A stretch of DNA of 43,421 bases from Opitutales bacterium. Its GTDB lineage: Bacteria; Verrucomicrobiota; Verrucomicrobiia; Opitutales; JABSRG01. Below, in pieces: positions 34,480 through 42,893 of this stretch (positions within the stretch are counted from its first letter, which is position 1; each line of letters begins with the position of its first letter). The stretch spans positions 1-43,421 of the forward strand of contig JANQKZ010000023.1 of the NCBI GenBank assembly GCA_028280845.1. The letters run 5' to 3'. The notes under the pieces are model-generated. The model did not search any database. It saw only the letters and a program-made list of their open reading frames with translations, and was not told the origin of the DNA. The translations under genes and the position numbers were made by a program.

Positions 34480-35574
34480 TCAAGAGGTCTCGACCGGGGC
34501 TTCAGGGAGTCGGTATTGGTGGAGCAGGGGGTCGCGAAGGGAGGAGCCTGGTTCGGATCCGTCGGCCCAGGATTGGATTCGATGTTGGAGGGCTGCGATC
34601 CAGGCGGGATGGTCGTTAAGGCAGGGGATCTGTTCGAAGGATTCTCCCCCTGCTGCGAGGAACTCCTCTTTGCCTTCCATGGAGATTTCTTCGATGGTTT
34701 CGAGACAATCCGCAGTGAAGGCGGGACACATGACCTTGATCTTTTTGACTCCTGCTTCGGCCAGGCGTTCGAGTTCCTGATCGGTAAATGGCTCCAGCCA
34801 GGGGTCGCGACCAAGGCGGGATTGAAAAGATACTGTATATTTTTCTTCAGGGATACCGAGTTTGTCGACGAAGCGACGGACGGTTGTCAGGCACTGGTGG
34901 CGATAGCAGGTGGCGTGAGCAGGGTGGCAGACGTTGCAACAATCTGGAGTGGAGGTGCAATGGCGGTGGCTGGGGTCCGTTTTGACGAGGTGGCGGACCG
35001 GGATGCCGTGAAAAGAAAACAACAGGAGGTCGTAGTCGTTTTTCAGAGAATCTTCAGCGCTGGCGACCAGGGCATCGATATAGTCATCATCCTGATAGTA
35101 AGGCTGCATGAGGGTGGTGTTGAAATCGGCGCCCTGAGTTTGCATCTCCTCGTAAACCTGGACGACGGCTGTTTCATAGCTCGACATGGCATAGTGGGGA
35201 TACATGGGCATGATGAAGAGCTCCTTGATACCCTGTTCCTTGAAGCGGCGGATGGCATCGGGAACGCTGGGGTTGCGGTAACGCATGGCAATCTCGATGG
35301 GGAAATCGAAATGGGGACGGAGGGCATCGCGGACCTGTTGACTGATGACGATGAGAGGGGCGCCCTGGTCGGTCCAAATTTTTTCATAAGCCTCGGCTGA
35401 CTCCTTGGGGCGAAAGGGCAAAATTGCTCCATTCACAATCATCCAACGGATGGGAGCGGGGGCGTCGAGGACGCGCGCATCCATAAGGAACTCCCGGAGA
35501 TACTCCTTTACATCCTCGACATTGTGGCTGTCTGGAGAGCCCAGGTTTAGAAGCAGGACTGCTTTTTGAGACAT
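34480..35574 (-). CDS. hemH: Ferrochelatase
   Basis: 364 residues. It inserts Fe2+ into protoporphyrin IX, the last step of haem synthesis. [20 protein letters not shown] at the start; [33 protein letters not shown]; the metal-inserting histidine in [52 protein letters not shown]. After the catalytic segment comes a Cys-rich insertion, [19 protein letters not shown], followed by YRHQCLTT; short ferrochelatases lack it, but similar insertions occur in some bacterial groups and may ligate a metal. It follows hemG by 61 bp in the minus-strand haem series. Confidence 0.95.
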   Translation of the reverse strand: MSQKAVLLLNLGSPDSHNVEDVKEYLREFLMDARVLDAPAPIRWMIVNGAILPFRPKESAEAYEKIWTDQGAPLIVISQQVRDALRPHFDFPIEIAMRYRNPSVPDAIRRFKEQGIKELFIMPMYPHYAMSSYETAVVQVYEEMQTQGADFNTTLMQPYYQDDDYIDALVASAEDSLKNDYDLLLFSFHGIPVRHLVKTDPSHRHCTSTPDCCNVCHPAHATCYRHQCLTTVRRFVDKLGIPEEKYTVSFQSRLGRDPWLEPFTDQELERLAEAGVKKIKVMCPAFTADCLETIEEISMEGKEEFLAAGGESFEQIPCLNDHPAWIAALQHRIQSWADGSEPGSSLRDPLLHQYRLPEAPVETS

Positions 35575-35635
35575 ATCTTATAGGGATTCCGGGGAACTTG
35601 GGATGTCAAGGGAGGGCGTATTTTAAAATCCGAAA

Positions 35636-37012
35636 CTAGGCACAAAGGTATTCGTTAATCCTTTCTGCGGCTTTGATCCCACCGCGGACACATTTGGGGA
35701 GGGCGATGCCATCGCGGGTGTGGCCGGCGATGAAGCAGCCGGCGTGTTCTGACTCGAAAAAGTCCATCTCGTTGAGAAATCGGTCGTAGCCCACGTTGTA
35801 TTGAGGGATGGCTTTGGGCCACCGGGTGATTTGAATCACCTCCGGATCTCCTTTGAGTCCGATGAGTTCGGATAAATCGCTTTGGACTGTGTCGAGCAGG
35901 GCTTTTTGAGGGAGGCGAGCAACGCCGGGTTGGCGGGTTCCCCCGACAAAAGTGGTCAAGCAGACATGGTCATCTGGGGCCCGACCGGGGAAAAGGGTAG
36001 AGGAAAACAAGGTGCCGAGGGTTTGCATATTTTCCTTCTCGGGAACCAGCATTCCAAACCCATCCAAGGGATGATCGATGGCATCGCGGCGCACTCCGAT
36101 GCCCACGCTCGTAACGGAAGGATAGGGTACTGCTTCCAGGGGCCGGAGGGGCAGATCTTCTCCCCGGTTGGTTTTTATCCGGGCGAGCGCGCGGGTGGGG
36201 AGGGCGAGGAGGATGGCGTCCGCCTGAAACAAGGAAGGGTGGCCGTTGAGGAGTATCTGGGCGTCCCACTTGCCGTTTTCGTTGATATCCAGGGCGTTGA
36301 TCTGGGAGTGGTAGTGGATTCGATTTCCCAATTTCTCAACGAGAGTATCGGTGAGGGTTTGGAGGCCCTCGGGGAAAGAGCCCAGATAGGTTTTAAAGGC
36401 GGTACCTTCCCGCTTCCGTTGTTTTTTGAGCTTGGCAGCCCCCTTGAGGAGCGACCCACCAAAATTCTGCTCTAAGGCGTATAGTTTGGGGAATCCGTAT
36501 TTGACCGAAAGGTCTTCGGGTTTTCCGGCGTAGACACCTCCGACAAACGGATTAATCGCGTAGTCCAACATCTCGCGGCCGAGGCGGCGGACCACGAAAT
36601 CGGCCAGGCTTTCTTCCTGTTCTCCCTGGTAAGGCGGAATAAACAAATCTTTGAGGACGCGTATACGACCACTTATCGACCAAAGGTCGGTGGTGAGCCC
36701 CTGGAGGAGGGAGGCAGGAATCGCCTTGGGTTGGCGGTTGCGGACAATGAATCGCTTGGCGGCCTCTTTATTCGAAGTAATGAGCGATTCCATAAGCCCC
36801 AACTCATCCAGGAGGGCTTCGAGGTCCTGGCCATCCATCTGGATCGTGTTGGGTCCCGCTTCGAAGAGATAGCCGTCGCGTTTTATGGTTTTGATGGCAC
36901 CCCCGCATTGAAGTCCGGATTCGAGGATTTTGACAGTGTATTGGCGTTGAACCAACTTCCAGGCTGCAATGAGTCCGGTGATGCCTCCTCCGGCGACTAG
37001 AACTGTTTTCAT
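35636..37012 (-). CDS. hemG: Protoporphyrinogen oxidase (HemY/PPOX type)
   Basis: 458 residues. FAD enzyme that oxidises protoporphyrinogen IX to protoporphyrin IX with O2. FAD motif VLVAGGGITGLIAAWKL and QCGGAIKTIKRDGYLFEAGPNTI at the start, RLGREMLDYAINPFVGGVYAG in the middle, LTTFVGGTRQPG near the 350s, and AGCFIAGHTRDGIALPKCVRGG at the end are the hallmark blocks of the HemY type. The symbol hemG follows common usage for protoporphyrinogen oxidase; it is not the flavodoxin-like HemG of E. coli. Its start is 3 bp after the hemN stop. Confidence 0.95.
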   Translation of the reverse strand: MKTVLVAGGGITGLIAAWKLVQRQYTVKILESGLQCGGAIKTIKRDGYLFEAGPNTIQMDGQDLEALLDELGLMESLITSNKEAAKRFIVRNRQPKAIPASLLQGLTTDLWSISGRIRVLKDLFIPPYQGEQEESLADFVVRRLGREMLDYAINPFVGGVYAGKPEDLSVKYGFPKLYALEQNFGGSLLKGAAKLKKQRKREGTAFKTYLGSFPEGLQTLTDTLVEKLGNRIHYHSQINALDINENGKWDAQILLNGHPSLFQADAILLALPTRALARIKTNRGEDLPLRPLEAVPYPSVTSVGIGVRRDAIDHPLDGFGMLVPEKENMQTLGTLFSSTLFPGRAPDDHVCLTTFVGGTRQPGVARLPQKALLDTVQSDLSELIGLKGDPEVIQITRWPKAIPQYNVGYDRFLNEMDFFESEHAGCFIAGHTRDGIALPKCVRGGIKAAERINEYLCA

Positions 37013-37015
37013 GGT

Positions 37016-38386
37016 TTAAACCGTTTTGGAGTAAGCAGGTTTTTCCTGGGGGCGCAAGTATGCGTCGAAGGTCATAGCGATGTTCCGAATAAAGAACCTG
37101 CCCAGGTCGGAGACGGCAAGGCTCTGGGTGTCGATAGAAATGTCTAACAGTCCGTCTTCCTGCATGGGGATCAGTTGAGGAAGTGCTTGAGAAAAGGCGG
37201 TCGTAAATCGGTCTCCATAGGATTGTCTGAAGTGAGGCCCGTCCAGTTTCAGGTTACACATGACCTGCTGGATGATGGAGGCTCGCATATGGTCTTCGTC
37301 GGTCAGACAGACTCCTCGATCGATGGGCAATTGACCCGCGTTGAGGCGGGTTTCATATTCACGAAGGGTTTTTACATTCTGTCGGAATCCCGATGAGCTC
37401 TGGGATATGGAGGAAATTCCGAAGGCAAGGATTTCGTGGCCTGCCCGGGTGCTATAGCCCTGGAAGTTGCGGTAAAGTTCGCCCCGATCCTGAGCCCGAC
37501 AGAGTTCGTCTTCGGGTTTGGCGAAGTGGTCCATCCCGATATAACGATATCCGGCGTCCATCAGCTTCTGAAGGGCGAAGAGAAAAATCTCGAGGCGTTC
37601 CTGGCCGTCGGGTAGCCCCCGTTTTTCAAGCTCCTTCTGGGCGGGCTTCATCCAGGGAACGTGGGCGTATCCAAAAAGTGCGATGCGGTCGGGGTTGAGG
37701 TCCAGCGCATGATCGATGGTTGCTCCGAAGGAGGCAACGGACTGCTTGGGTAGTCCGTACATGAGGTCAATGTTGACCGATTTGAAACCTGCTTGCCGCA
37801 ACCAAGCCATGGCTTGCCTATTCGTATCTACGGACTGGATACGATTTACGGCTTCCTGAACCTCCGGGTTGCAGTCCTGCACACCAAACGACGCCCGGTT
37901 CATGCCAAGATCGCGCAGCGCATAGACCTGTGGTTCGGACAGACGGACCGGGGCTAACTCCACGCTGTTTTCAGAAACTTCGGAAAAAGCGAATCGATGG
38001 TGAATGATATCCGCAAGGCGCTGGATCTGTTCGACGGACAGGAAGTTGGGGGTCCCCCCTCCAATGTGCATCTGGATGGTCTCCCTTCCCTGTTGCATAT
38101 GATCCAGGAAGAGATCCAATTCTCTTTCAAGTAAGTCGAGGTAGTAGTCGGCCTTGGCGGGGCTCCGGGTAATGATGGTATGGCATCCGCAGAACCAGCA
38201 TAGCCGTTCACAGAAGGGGATGTGAAAATAGAGAGAGTAGGGGTCCCTGGTATTTTCGGTGTGGTGAAGCAGGTCCCGGATCGCGACAGACTCATCGAAA
38301 TGGAGCGCCGACGGATAGGAGGTATACCTGGGTCCCGGTTTCTGGTATTTTCGAACCAGATCAGCTATGAGAGAAGCAAACTCCAT
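37016..38386 (-). CDS. hemN: Oxygen-independent coproporphyrinogen III oxidase
   Basis: 456 residues, the length of true HemN (about 457). Radical SAM decarboxylase that makes protoporphyrinogen IX without oxygen. The N-terminus PGPRYTSYPSALHFDE is the HemN-specific segment; YFHIPFCERLCWFCGCHTII carries the C-x3-C-x2-C cluster motif; IGGGTPNFLS binds SAM; SFGVQDCNPEVQEAVNR and NIDLMYGLPKQ follow. IAMTFDAYLR closes it. It overlaps the hemE stop by one base (TAATG) and ends 3 bp before hemG, so the three are one transcript. Aerobic HemF is encoded in the same block. Confidence 0.96.
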   Translation of the reverse strand: MEFASLIADLVRKYQKPGPRYTSYPSALHFDESVAIRDLLHHTENTRDPYSLYFHIPFCERLCWFCGCHTIITRSPAKADYYLDLLERELDLFLDHMQQGRETIQMHIGGGTPNFLSVEQIQRLADIIHHRFAFSEVSENSVELAPVRLSEPQVYALRDLGMNRASFGVQDCNPEVQEAVNRIQSVDTNRQAMAWLRQAGFKSVNIDLMYGLPKQSVASFGATIDHALDLNPDRIALFGYAHVPWMKPAQKELEKRGLPDGQERLEIFLFALQKLMDAGYRYIGMDHFAKPEDELCRAQDRGELYRNFQGYSTRAGHEILAFGISSISQSSSGFRQNVKTLREYETRLNAGQLPIDRGVCLTDEDHMRASIIQQVMCNLKLDGPHFRQSYGDRFTTAFSQALPQLIPMQEDGLLDISIDTQSLAVSDLGRFFIRNIAMTFDAYLRPQEKPAYSKTV

Positions 38387-39417
38387 TATGACTCGGGGTA
38401 GGCGCAGACCGTTTCGACGAGGGCTGCGACGTTATCCGGACTGGCGGAAGGGTAAATGCCATGACCTAAATTAAAAATGTGTCCAGGCTTGCCTTGCATG
38501 TCCTCGAGAAATCGGCGGGTTTCTGCGCGTGTCAGGTCCGGGTTGGTGTCGAGGATGGCCGGATCCAGATTGCCCTGCAGACCGACACCCTCCGGCAGGC
38601 CATCATGGAACTCGGGCAAATTAACGGTCCAGTCCACACTGAGGATCCGTGCTCCGGTTTCGGCCATGTTGTCGGCGTGTTCAGCCATCCCTTTGGCGTA
38701 GAGGATTATCGGGAATCCTTCCGGCAGGCGGGATATGACTTGTTGGATCCATCTGAGGGACATCTCGGGATAATCCCGGCCTGGACAGGCGGCTCCCCAG
38801 CTGTCAAAGATCTGGATGGCGTCCACACCGGCCTCGATCTGGACCAAAAAGTAATCGGAGAGGGCGTCGCAGAGTTTCTCCATGAGTTGGTGGAATAACG
38901 ACGGTTCCTCCCAGAAGAGGGCCTTGGCTTTGGACCAGGATTTAGAGCCACCGCCCTCCAACATATAGGCGGCCAAGGTCCAGGGGGATCCTCCAAAGCC
39001 CAAGAGTGCGGTATCCTGCCCCAATTCCTTTCGCAGCAGCTGCAGGGCTTGCGTCACATAATTCAGCCGATCGGGAATGCCATTGCTCTCGAGTTTGCCT
39101 ATATCGGCGGCGGTCGAAAGGGTGAAATCCATGGCAATGCCGCCGGTTTCCTTGAAGTGGTAGGCTTGCCCCATGGCCTCGGGAATCACGAGGATGTCAC
39201 TGAACACGATTGCGGCATCCAACTCGAAACGGCGGAGGGGTTGGAGGGTGACTTCGACGGCCAGTTCAGGGGTTTGGACCATTTTGACAAAGGAATGCTG
39301 TTCCTTGAGAGCCCGGTATTCCGGCAGATAGCGCCCGGCCTGGCGCATAATCCAGACGGGAGGGCGGTCAAGGGGCTCAAGGGCCAGGGCTTGGAGGAAT
39401 CGTTCTCTTGAAGTCAT
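38386..39417 (-). CDS. hemE: Uroporphyrinogen decarboxylase
   Basis: 343 residues. It removes four carboxyl groups from uroporphyrinogen III to give coproporphyrinogen III. PPVWIMRQAGRYLPEYR is the family signature; VFSDILVIPEAMGQAYHF and GFGGSPWTLAAYMLEGGGS follow, then IQIFDSWGAACPGRDY (with the usual SWAG replaced by SWGA), and FNLGHGIYPSASPDNV at the end. The ATG at 39417 (MTSRERFLQAL) fits the family start; a GTG at 39426 would add three residues. Tightly coupled to hemN. Confidence 0.96.
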   Translation of the reverse strand: MTSRERFLQALALEPLDRPPVWIMRQAGRYLPEYRALKEQHSFVKMVQTPELAVEVTLQPLRRFELDAAIVFSDILVIPEAMGQAYHFKETGGIAMDFTLSTAADIGKLESNGIPDRLNYVTQALQLLRKELGQDTALLGFGGSPWTLAAYMLEGGGSKSWSKAKALFWEEPSLFHQLMEKLCDALSDYFLVQIEAGVDAIQIFDSWGAACPGRDYPEMSLRWIQQVISRLPEGFPIILYAKGMAEHADNMAETGARILSVDWTVNLPEFHDGLPEGVGLQGNLDPAILDTNPDLTRAETRRFLEDMQGKPGHIFNLGHGIYPSASPDNVAALVETVCAYPES

Positions 39418-39454
39418 ACTTTTCACTGACGATAACGACGATATTTTCGATAGG

Positions 39455-39832
39455 TCAAAGCCTAGTGAAGCGCTTCCACTGGATTTTAAAGTGTTTGAAA
39501 TTAATGAGATACCCGATCTTTAGCCCCGAAATGGACAAATATCCAAGAATCTGGGATTCATGGGTCTTTGTGAACGATTCTACGACCTTCGCATCTACAA
39601 TGATTTTCTCATCCACAATTAAATCGGGAATCAGAGTTCCAACCGGCTTGTGGTCGAAATAGACAGGGAACCTAGCCTGCTGCTCACAATCAATGCCTAG
39701 TCTCTCCAAGGCAATGATGAGAGAATTCTCATAGATCTTTTCATCTAAGGCGGGGCAAAGCGAATTATGGACTCGCATCGCCTCTCCTATAATTCGATCG
39801 CTCAACCTTTTGTATAAGATTTTCTCCTCCAT
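39455..39832 (-). CDS. GxxExxY protein (PD-(D/E)XK-like fold)
   Basis: 125 residues. The GxxExxY pattern is seen as LSDRIIGEAMRVHNSLCPALDEKIYENSL, here with ALDEKIY instead of G..E..Y. It continues ALERLGIDCEQQARFPVYFD, then LIPDLIVDEKIIVDAKVVES, which reads as the PD...(D/E)xK core of this nuclease-like family, and GYLINFKHFKIQWKRF at the end (family G.L.NF). The biological role of the family is unknown. It lies between hemF (15 bp) and hemE (37 bp) in the haem block; its base composition is AT-richer than its neighbours and it interrupts an otherwise coherent pathway, suggesting later insertion. Confidence 0.88.
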   Translation of the reverse strand: MEEKILYKRLSDRIIGEAMRVHNSLCPALDEKIYENSLIIALERLGIDCEQQARFPVYFDHKPVGTLIPDLIVDEKIIVDAKVVESFTKTHESQILGYLSISGLKIGYLINFKHFKIQWKRFTRL

Positions 39833-39847
39833 CGTCTTTATCGTCAG

Positions 39848-40819
39848 TTACTCTTCGCCTAGCCAGTCGCGGGGGTGGAGGTAATGCTCGTAGAGGTCGG
39901 CTTCCGGGGAGCCCGGGGTGGGGGCCCAATTGTAGACCCAGCGGGCCCGGGGGGGCATGGACATGAGAATGGATTCAGTGCGGCCTCCGCTTTGCAATCC
40001 GAAAAGGGTGCCCCGGTCATAGACCAGATTGAATTCCGCGTAACGACTCCGACGATATTCCTGGAACCATTGCTCCCTGTCCCCGAAGGCAATATCTCTC
40101 CTCCGTTGGATGATCGGCAGATAGGCAGGGAGGAAATGGTCGCCAATCCGTCTCGTGAGGGCAAAGGCCCGGGTAAACCCTCCCTCCGTATAGTCATCGA
40201 AGAACAGTCCACCCACGCCCCGGGTCTCCTTCCGGTGCCTGAGGAAGAAGTACTCATCGCATTGGCGTTTAAATGCAGGGTAGATCTCATCTCCAAACGG
40301 CTCGCAGGCCGCTTTGGCCGTCTCGTGCCAGTGGATCACATCTTCCTCAAAGGGGTAGTAGGGAGTGAGGTCGAAGCCGCCTCCAAACCACCAAACCGGC
40401 TCGTGGTTCTCGGGCTGGGCGAGAAAGAAGCGCACATTGGCGTGGGTGGTGGGGATGTAGGGATTAAAGGGGTGGAAGACGAGTGAAACCCCCATGGCGC
40501 GGAAGGGGGCTCCGGCAATCTCTGGTTTGCGGGCGGTAGCGGAAGGGGGCAGGGCGGGGCCTGACACATCGGAAAAGTTGATGCCCGCCTTTTCGAAGCA
40601 GTCTCCTTCGGTCAGGACCCGAGCTCGGCCCTGCCCGGACAAGCTTGCAGAATCCAGCTCCGGGTCGCGCTCCCAGCTGTCTTCGCGGAAGGTGGCCGGC
40701 GGGGGGGAAGCCATGCTGCGCTCCACCTCCTCGAGCGCGCTGGAGATGTTGTCCTGAAGCTCAAGCAGGTAGGTCCTGACCGCCTCCGGATCGGGGTTTG
40801 CGCTCGCGCGAGAATTCAT
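39848..40819 (-). CDS. hemF: Aerobic coproporphyrinogen III oxidase
   Basis: 323 residues. It oxidatively decarboxylates coproporphyrinogen III with O2. [37 protein letters not shown] near the start; [23 protein letters not shown] (family: S.V.HP.NP..PT.H.N.R.F); [78 protein letters not shown] (with Q for E at the first position). All conserved blocks are present. It is the first gene of the haem series; divergent from the acyltransferase gene with a 59-bp gap. Confidence 0.97.
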   Translation of the reverse strand: MNSRASANPDPEAVRTYLLELQDNISSALEEVERSMASPPPATFREDSWERDPELDSASLSGQGRARVLTEGDCFEKAGINFSDVSGPALPPSATARKPEIAGAPFRAMGVSLVFHPFNPYIPTTHANVRFFLAQPENHEPVWWFGGGFDLTPYYPFEEDVIHWHETAKAACEPFGDEIYPAFKRQCDEYFFLRHRKETRGVGGLFFDDYTEGGFTRAFALTRRIGDHFLPAYLPIIQRRRDIAFGDREQWFQEYRRSRYAEFNLVYDRGTLFGLQSGGRTESILMSMPPRARWVYNWAPTPGSPEADLYEHYLHPRDWLGEE

Positions 40820-40878
40820 AACATACTGGCTGCTTGGAAGAAATCAGTTGGGTAAAGCGAACCCAAATCTACAATTAA

Positions 40879-41565
40879 ATGCTTAAAGCCAGTAAAGATC
40901 CAGTTCGGATGTGGATTCTCCATCGCTACCTGAGGTGGCGCTTACGGCGGGCCTTTCACTGTATTTTAAAGCGAGGAAACTTTGAGCAACTGGAGGATTC
41001 CAGCCTTTACCCCCTGGTCCTGTTCTCGACTCATTCCAGCTGGTGGGACGGCTTCTTCCTGGAAGCACTCTTTGATGCCTATGCCATGGAATACTATGTG
41101 ATGATGGAAGAGAAGAACCTGGCTAAGTTTCCCTATTTCCAAAAAGTCGGGGTATTCGGGGTCGATCTAGAAAGCGAATCCGGAAAGGCCAGCAGCCTGC
41201 TTTACGCCAGTCGATTGCTTCGTGGGGGTCGAGATTGCCGGCGAACCCTGCTGATCTTCCCACATGGTCGCCTGGTGCTCCCAGATGAAGCGCCCCCTCC
41301 ATTTCAACCGGGCCTGGAAGCCCTATTGAAGATTATGAGGCAGGGACACGCCGTTCCCGTAAGTTTGGATACCTGGTTTACCAAATATCCGCTTCCAGTC
41401 GCTTCCATCGCTCTGGGGGAGGCCATCCCTGTCGAAACCAACCCGACGACGGAAATACTTTCGCAGGCCTTGGATCAGTGCCGTGAGGCTCACCCTCCGG
41501 TCGATCCGGGTACTGCCGATGCATTCCTCCTTCCGCCCAAGCAAAATTTCCATGGCCAGACCTGA
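40879..41565 (+). CDS. 1-acyl-glycerol-3-phosphate acyltransferase-like protein
   Basis: 228 residues. The acyltransferase catalytic motif H-x4-D appears as STHSSWWDGFF, and the third motif, normally FPEGTR, as FPHGRLV. A hydrophobic patch surrounds YPLVLFSTHSSWWD. The family transfers acyl chains to lysophosphatidate or other membrane acceptors at the inner membrane. The altered FPHGR box suggests a substrate other than in PlsC. Alternative start: ATG at 40909. Followed after 6 bp by a small acidic gene with which it is probably cotranscribed. Confidence 0.8.
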   Translation: MLKASKDPVRMWILHRYLRWRLRRAFHCILKRGNFEQLEDSSLYPLVLFSTHSSWWDGFFLEALFDAYAMEYYVMMEEKNLAKFPYFQKVGVFGVDLESESGKASSLLYASRLLRGGRDCRRTLLIFPHGRLVLPDEAPPPFQPGLEALLKIMRQGHAVPVSLDTWFTKYPLPVASIALGEAIPVETNPTTEILSQALDQCREAHPPVDPGTADAFLLPPKQNFHGQT

Positions 41566-41571
41566 TGGATT

Positions 41572-41808
41572 ATGAGTGAAAGTCGCCTCAGTGTATTTTC
41601 CACCGATGAAAGTGTGACGCTTTCCTTTCGAGATCGTATCTACGTGATAGAGCGAAAGGACCCCTTTTTCAACATCGCCCAGCTCTGCCTGGAGAGGCGG
41701 GACTTCATCCCCTTTTATGTGGAAATTGCTAAGCGGGAAGGACTTGGGCCTGAGTTTAGAGACCGTTTAATGGAAGAGGTCAAACGGCTTCAGGATGAGT
41801 TAGACTAG
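41572..41808 (+). CDS. Small acidic hypothetical protein
   Basis: 78 residues that I do not recognise. The pattern is a short beta-hairpin-like start (LSVFSTDESVTLSFRDRIYVIERKDPFF), then helices ending in an acidic C-terminus (RDRLMEEVKRLQDELD). No signal peptide or membrane segment. Six bp after the acyltransferase gene on the same strand, so cotranscribed with it. Function unknown. Confidence 0.65.
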   Translation: MSESRLSVFSTDESVTLSFRDRIYVIERKDPFFNIAQLCLERRDFIPFYVEIAKREGLGPEFRDRLMEEVKRLQDELD

Positions 41809-42002
41809 GGGGATCGACGGCATTTTGATCAGTTGACGTACAACGATTTGTTTTTCTCCCCTTTTTTGAGGTTAATCTATTGGTAAAGAACAGGTTATTG
41901 GCTATTAGTCGACCTAATTCATAAGCAAAGCTAAAAATTATACTTTACAAAATGAGATTTGTTAATATTGCGAAGGGCGCATGATTGATCAATATTCAAG
42001 GT

Positions 42003-42779
42003 ATGACCACGCCCAGTTCGTTGTACCTGGTGCCGACTCGACCCCAGAATGCCAAGGCACCCAAGAAGGCAATCGAGCGACCGGGACGTGCGAAAGAGAA
42101 AGTCCCGGTAGCTCCCGTTAAGCTGTACAGCACCCCACCTGTCGGCATGGGCTTCGGTAAATCCGTAGCCATGAGCCTGGTGGTGACGGCCCTGTTGTTT
42201 TTTATGTTACCTTTAACTCGGTATATAGCGCAGCTAACCGAGGAACTCAGCCAGTATAACAGCATATCCGTGGTCAATCCGCCCCCCCCGCCGCTGCCCG
42301 AAGTGCAGCAACCGGAAGAGGAGGTCAGGGATGAAGAACTCGCTCCTGAGTTAGAGCAACCTGACCCCAAACCGATTACGCTGAGTGAGTTGCAAGCAAG
42401 TCTGCACGTAGGCGCAGGATCTTCGTTCGCGGGGGGGGCGGACCTCAGCGAGTTCTTCTTCCAAGTCCAGGATATCGGAGAGATTATCTTTGAGATCAAA
42501 GACCTGGACAAGAAGCCGCGTCTGATATCGGCCGGTCATGTGACGTATCCCGCCGAGTTGAAACGTGACCGAATTGAAGGCGAAGTAGTCCTGCTGGTCA
42601 TGATCAATGAAGAAGGGCGAGTGAGTGTCCTCAAGGTGGAGCGTTCGACGCACCGTGGATTTGAGTTGAGTGCCATTCGCGCAGCGCGAGCAGCACGGTA
42701 TACTTCGCCGACGCGTAATGGTGAAAAAGTGAAGGTGAAGTTCTTCCTCCCCTTCAACTTTTCCCTACGCAATTCTTAA
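42003..42779 (+). CDS. TonB-like energy transducer
   Basis: 258 residues from the ATG at 42003, with AAGGT close upstream; a TTG at 41985 would add six. One membrane helix (VAMSLVVTALLFFMLPLTRYI), then the periplasmic proline-rich spacer (VNPPPPPLPEVQQPEEEVRD... PEL.QPDPKP) and a TonB C-terminal domain (YPAELKRDRIEGEVVLLVMINEEGRVSVLKVERSTHRGFELSAIRAARAARYTSPTRNG). That is the full layout of a TonB protein that passes energy to outer-membrane receptors. ExbB and ExbD are not within the window. Confidence 0.9.
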   Translation: MTTPSSLYLVPTRPQNAKAPKKAIERPGRAKEKVPVAPVKLYSTPPVGMGFGKSVAMSLVVTALLFFMLPLTRYIAQLTEELSQYNSISVVNPPPPPLPEVQQPEEEVRDEELAPELEQPDPKPITLSELQASLHVGAGSSFAGGADLSEFFFQVQDIGEIIFEIKDLDKKPRLISAGHVTYPAELKRDRIEGEVVLLVMINEEGRVSVLKVERSTHRGFELSAIRAARAARYTSPTRNGEKVKVKFFLPFNFSLRNS

Positions 42780-42810
42780 CCAAGTCATTGGTTCTATCTG
42801 TCCTGTGTTG

Positions 42811-42844
42811 CCGGCCCGGTCCTGTGATCGGGCCGGTTTGCTTA
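42811..42844 (+). terminator. Terminator hairpin after the TonB gene
   Basis: A perfect 8-bp GC stem, CCGGCCCG (42811-42818) with CGGGCCGG (42829-42836), around a 10-base loop and followed by TTTGCTT. It lies 31 bp after the stop codon of the TonB gene. Confidence 0.85.
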
Positions 42845-42893
42845 TGTATGGAATCGAGTTGCGCGATTCGTGATGGTCACCAGATTGAGGGGG

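Noticed and set aside
34516-35400. Long open frame (294 codons) on the plus strand opposite hemH
   Set aside because: It is antisense to a clear ferrochelatase with all motifs; its translation shows no domain and follows the codon pattern of hemH.
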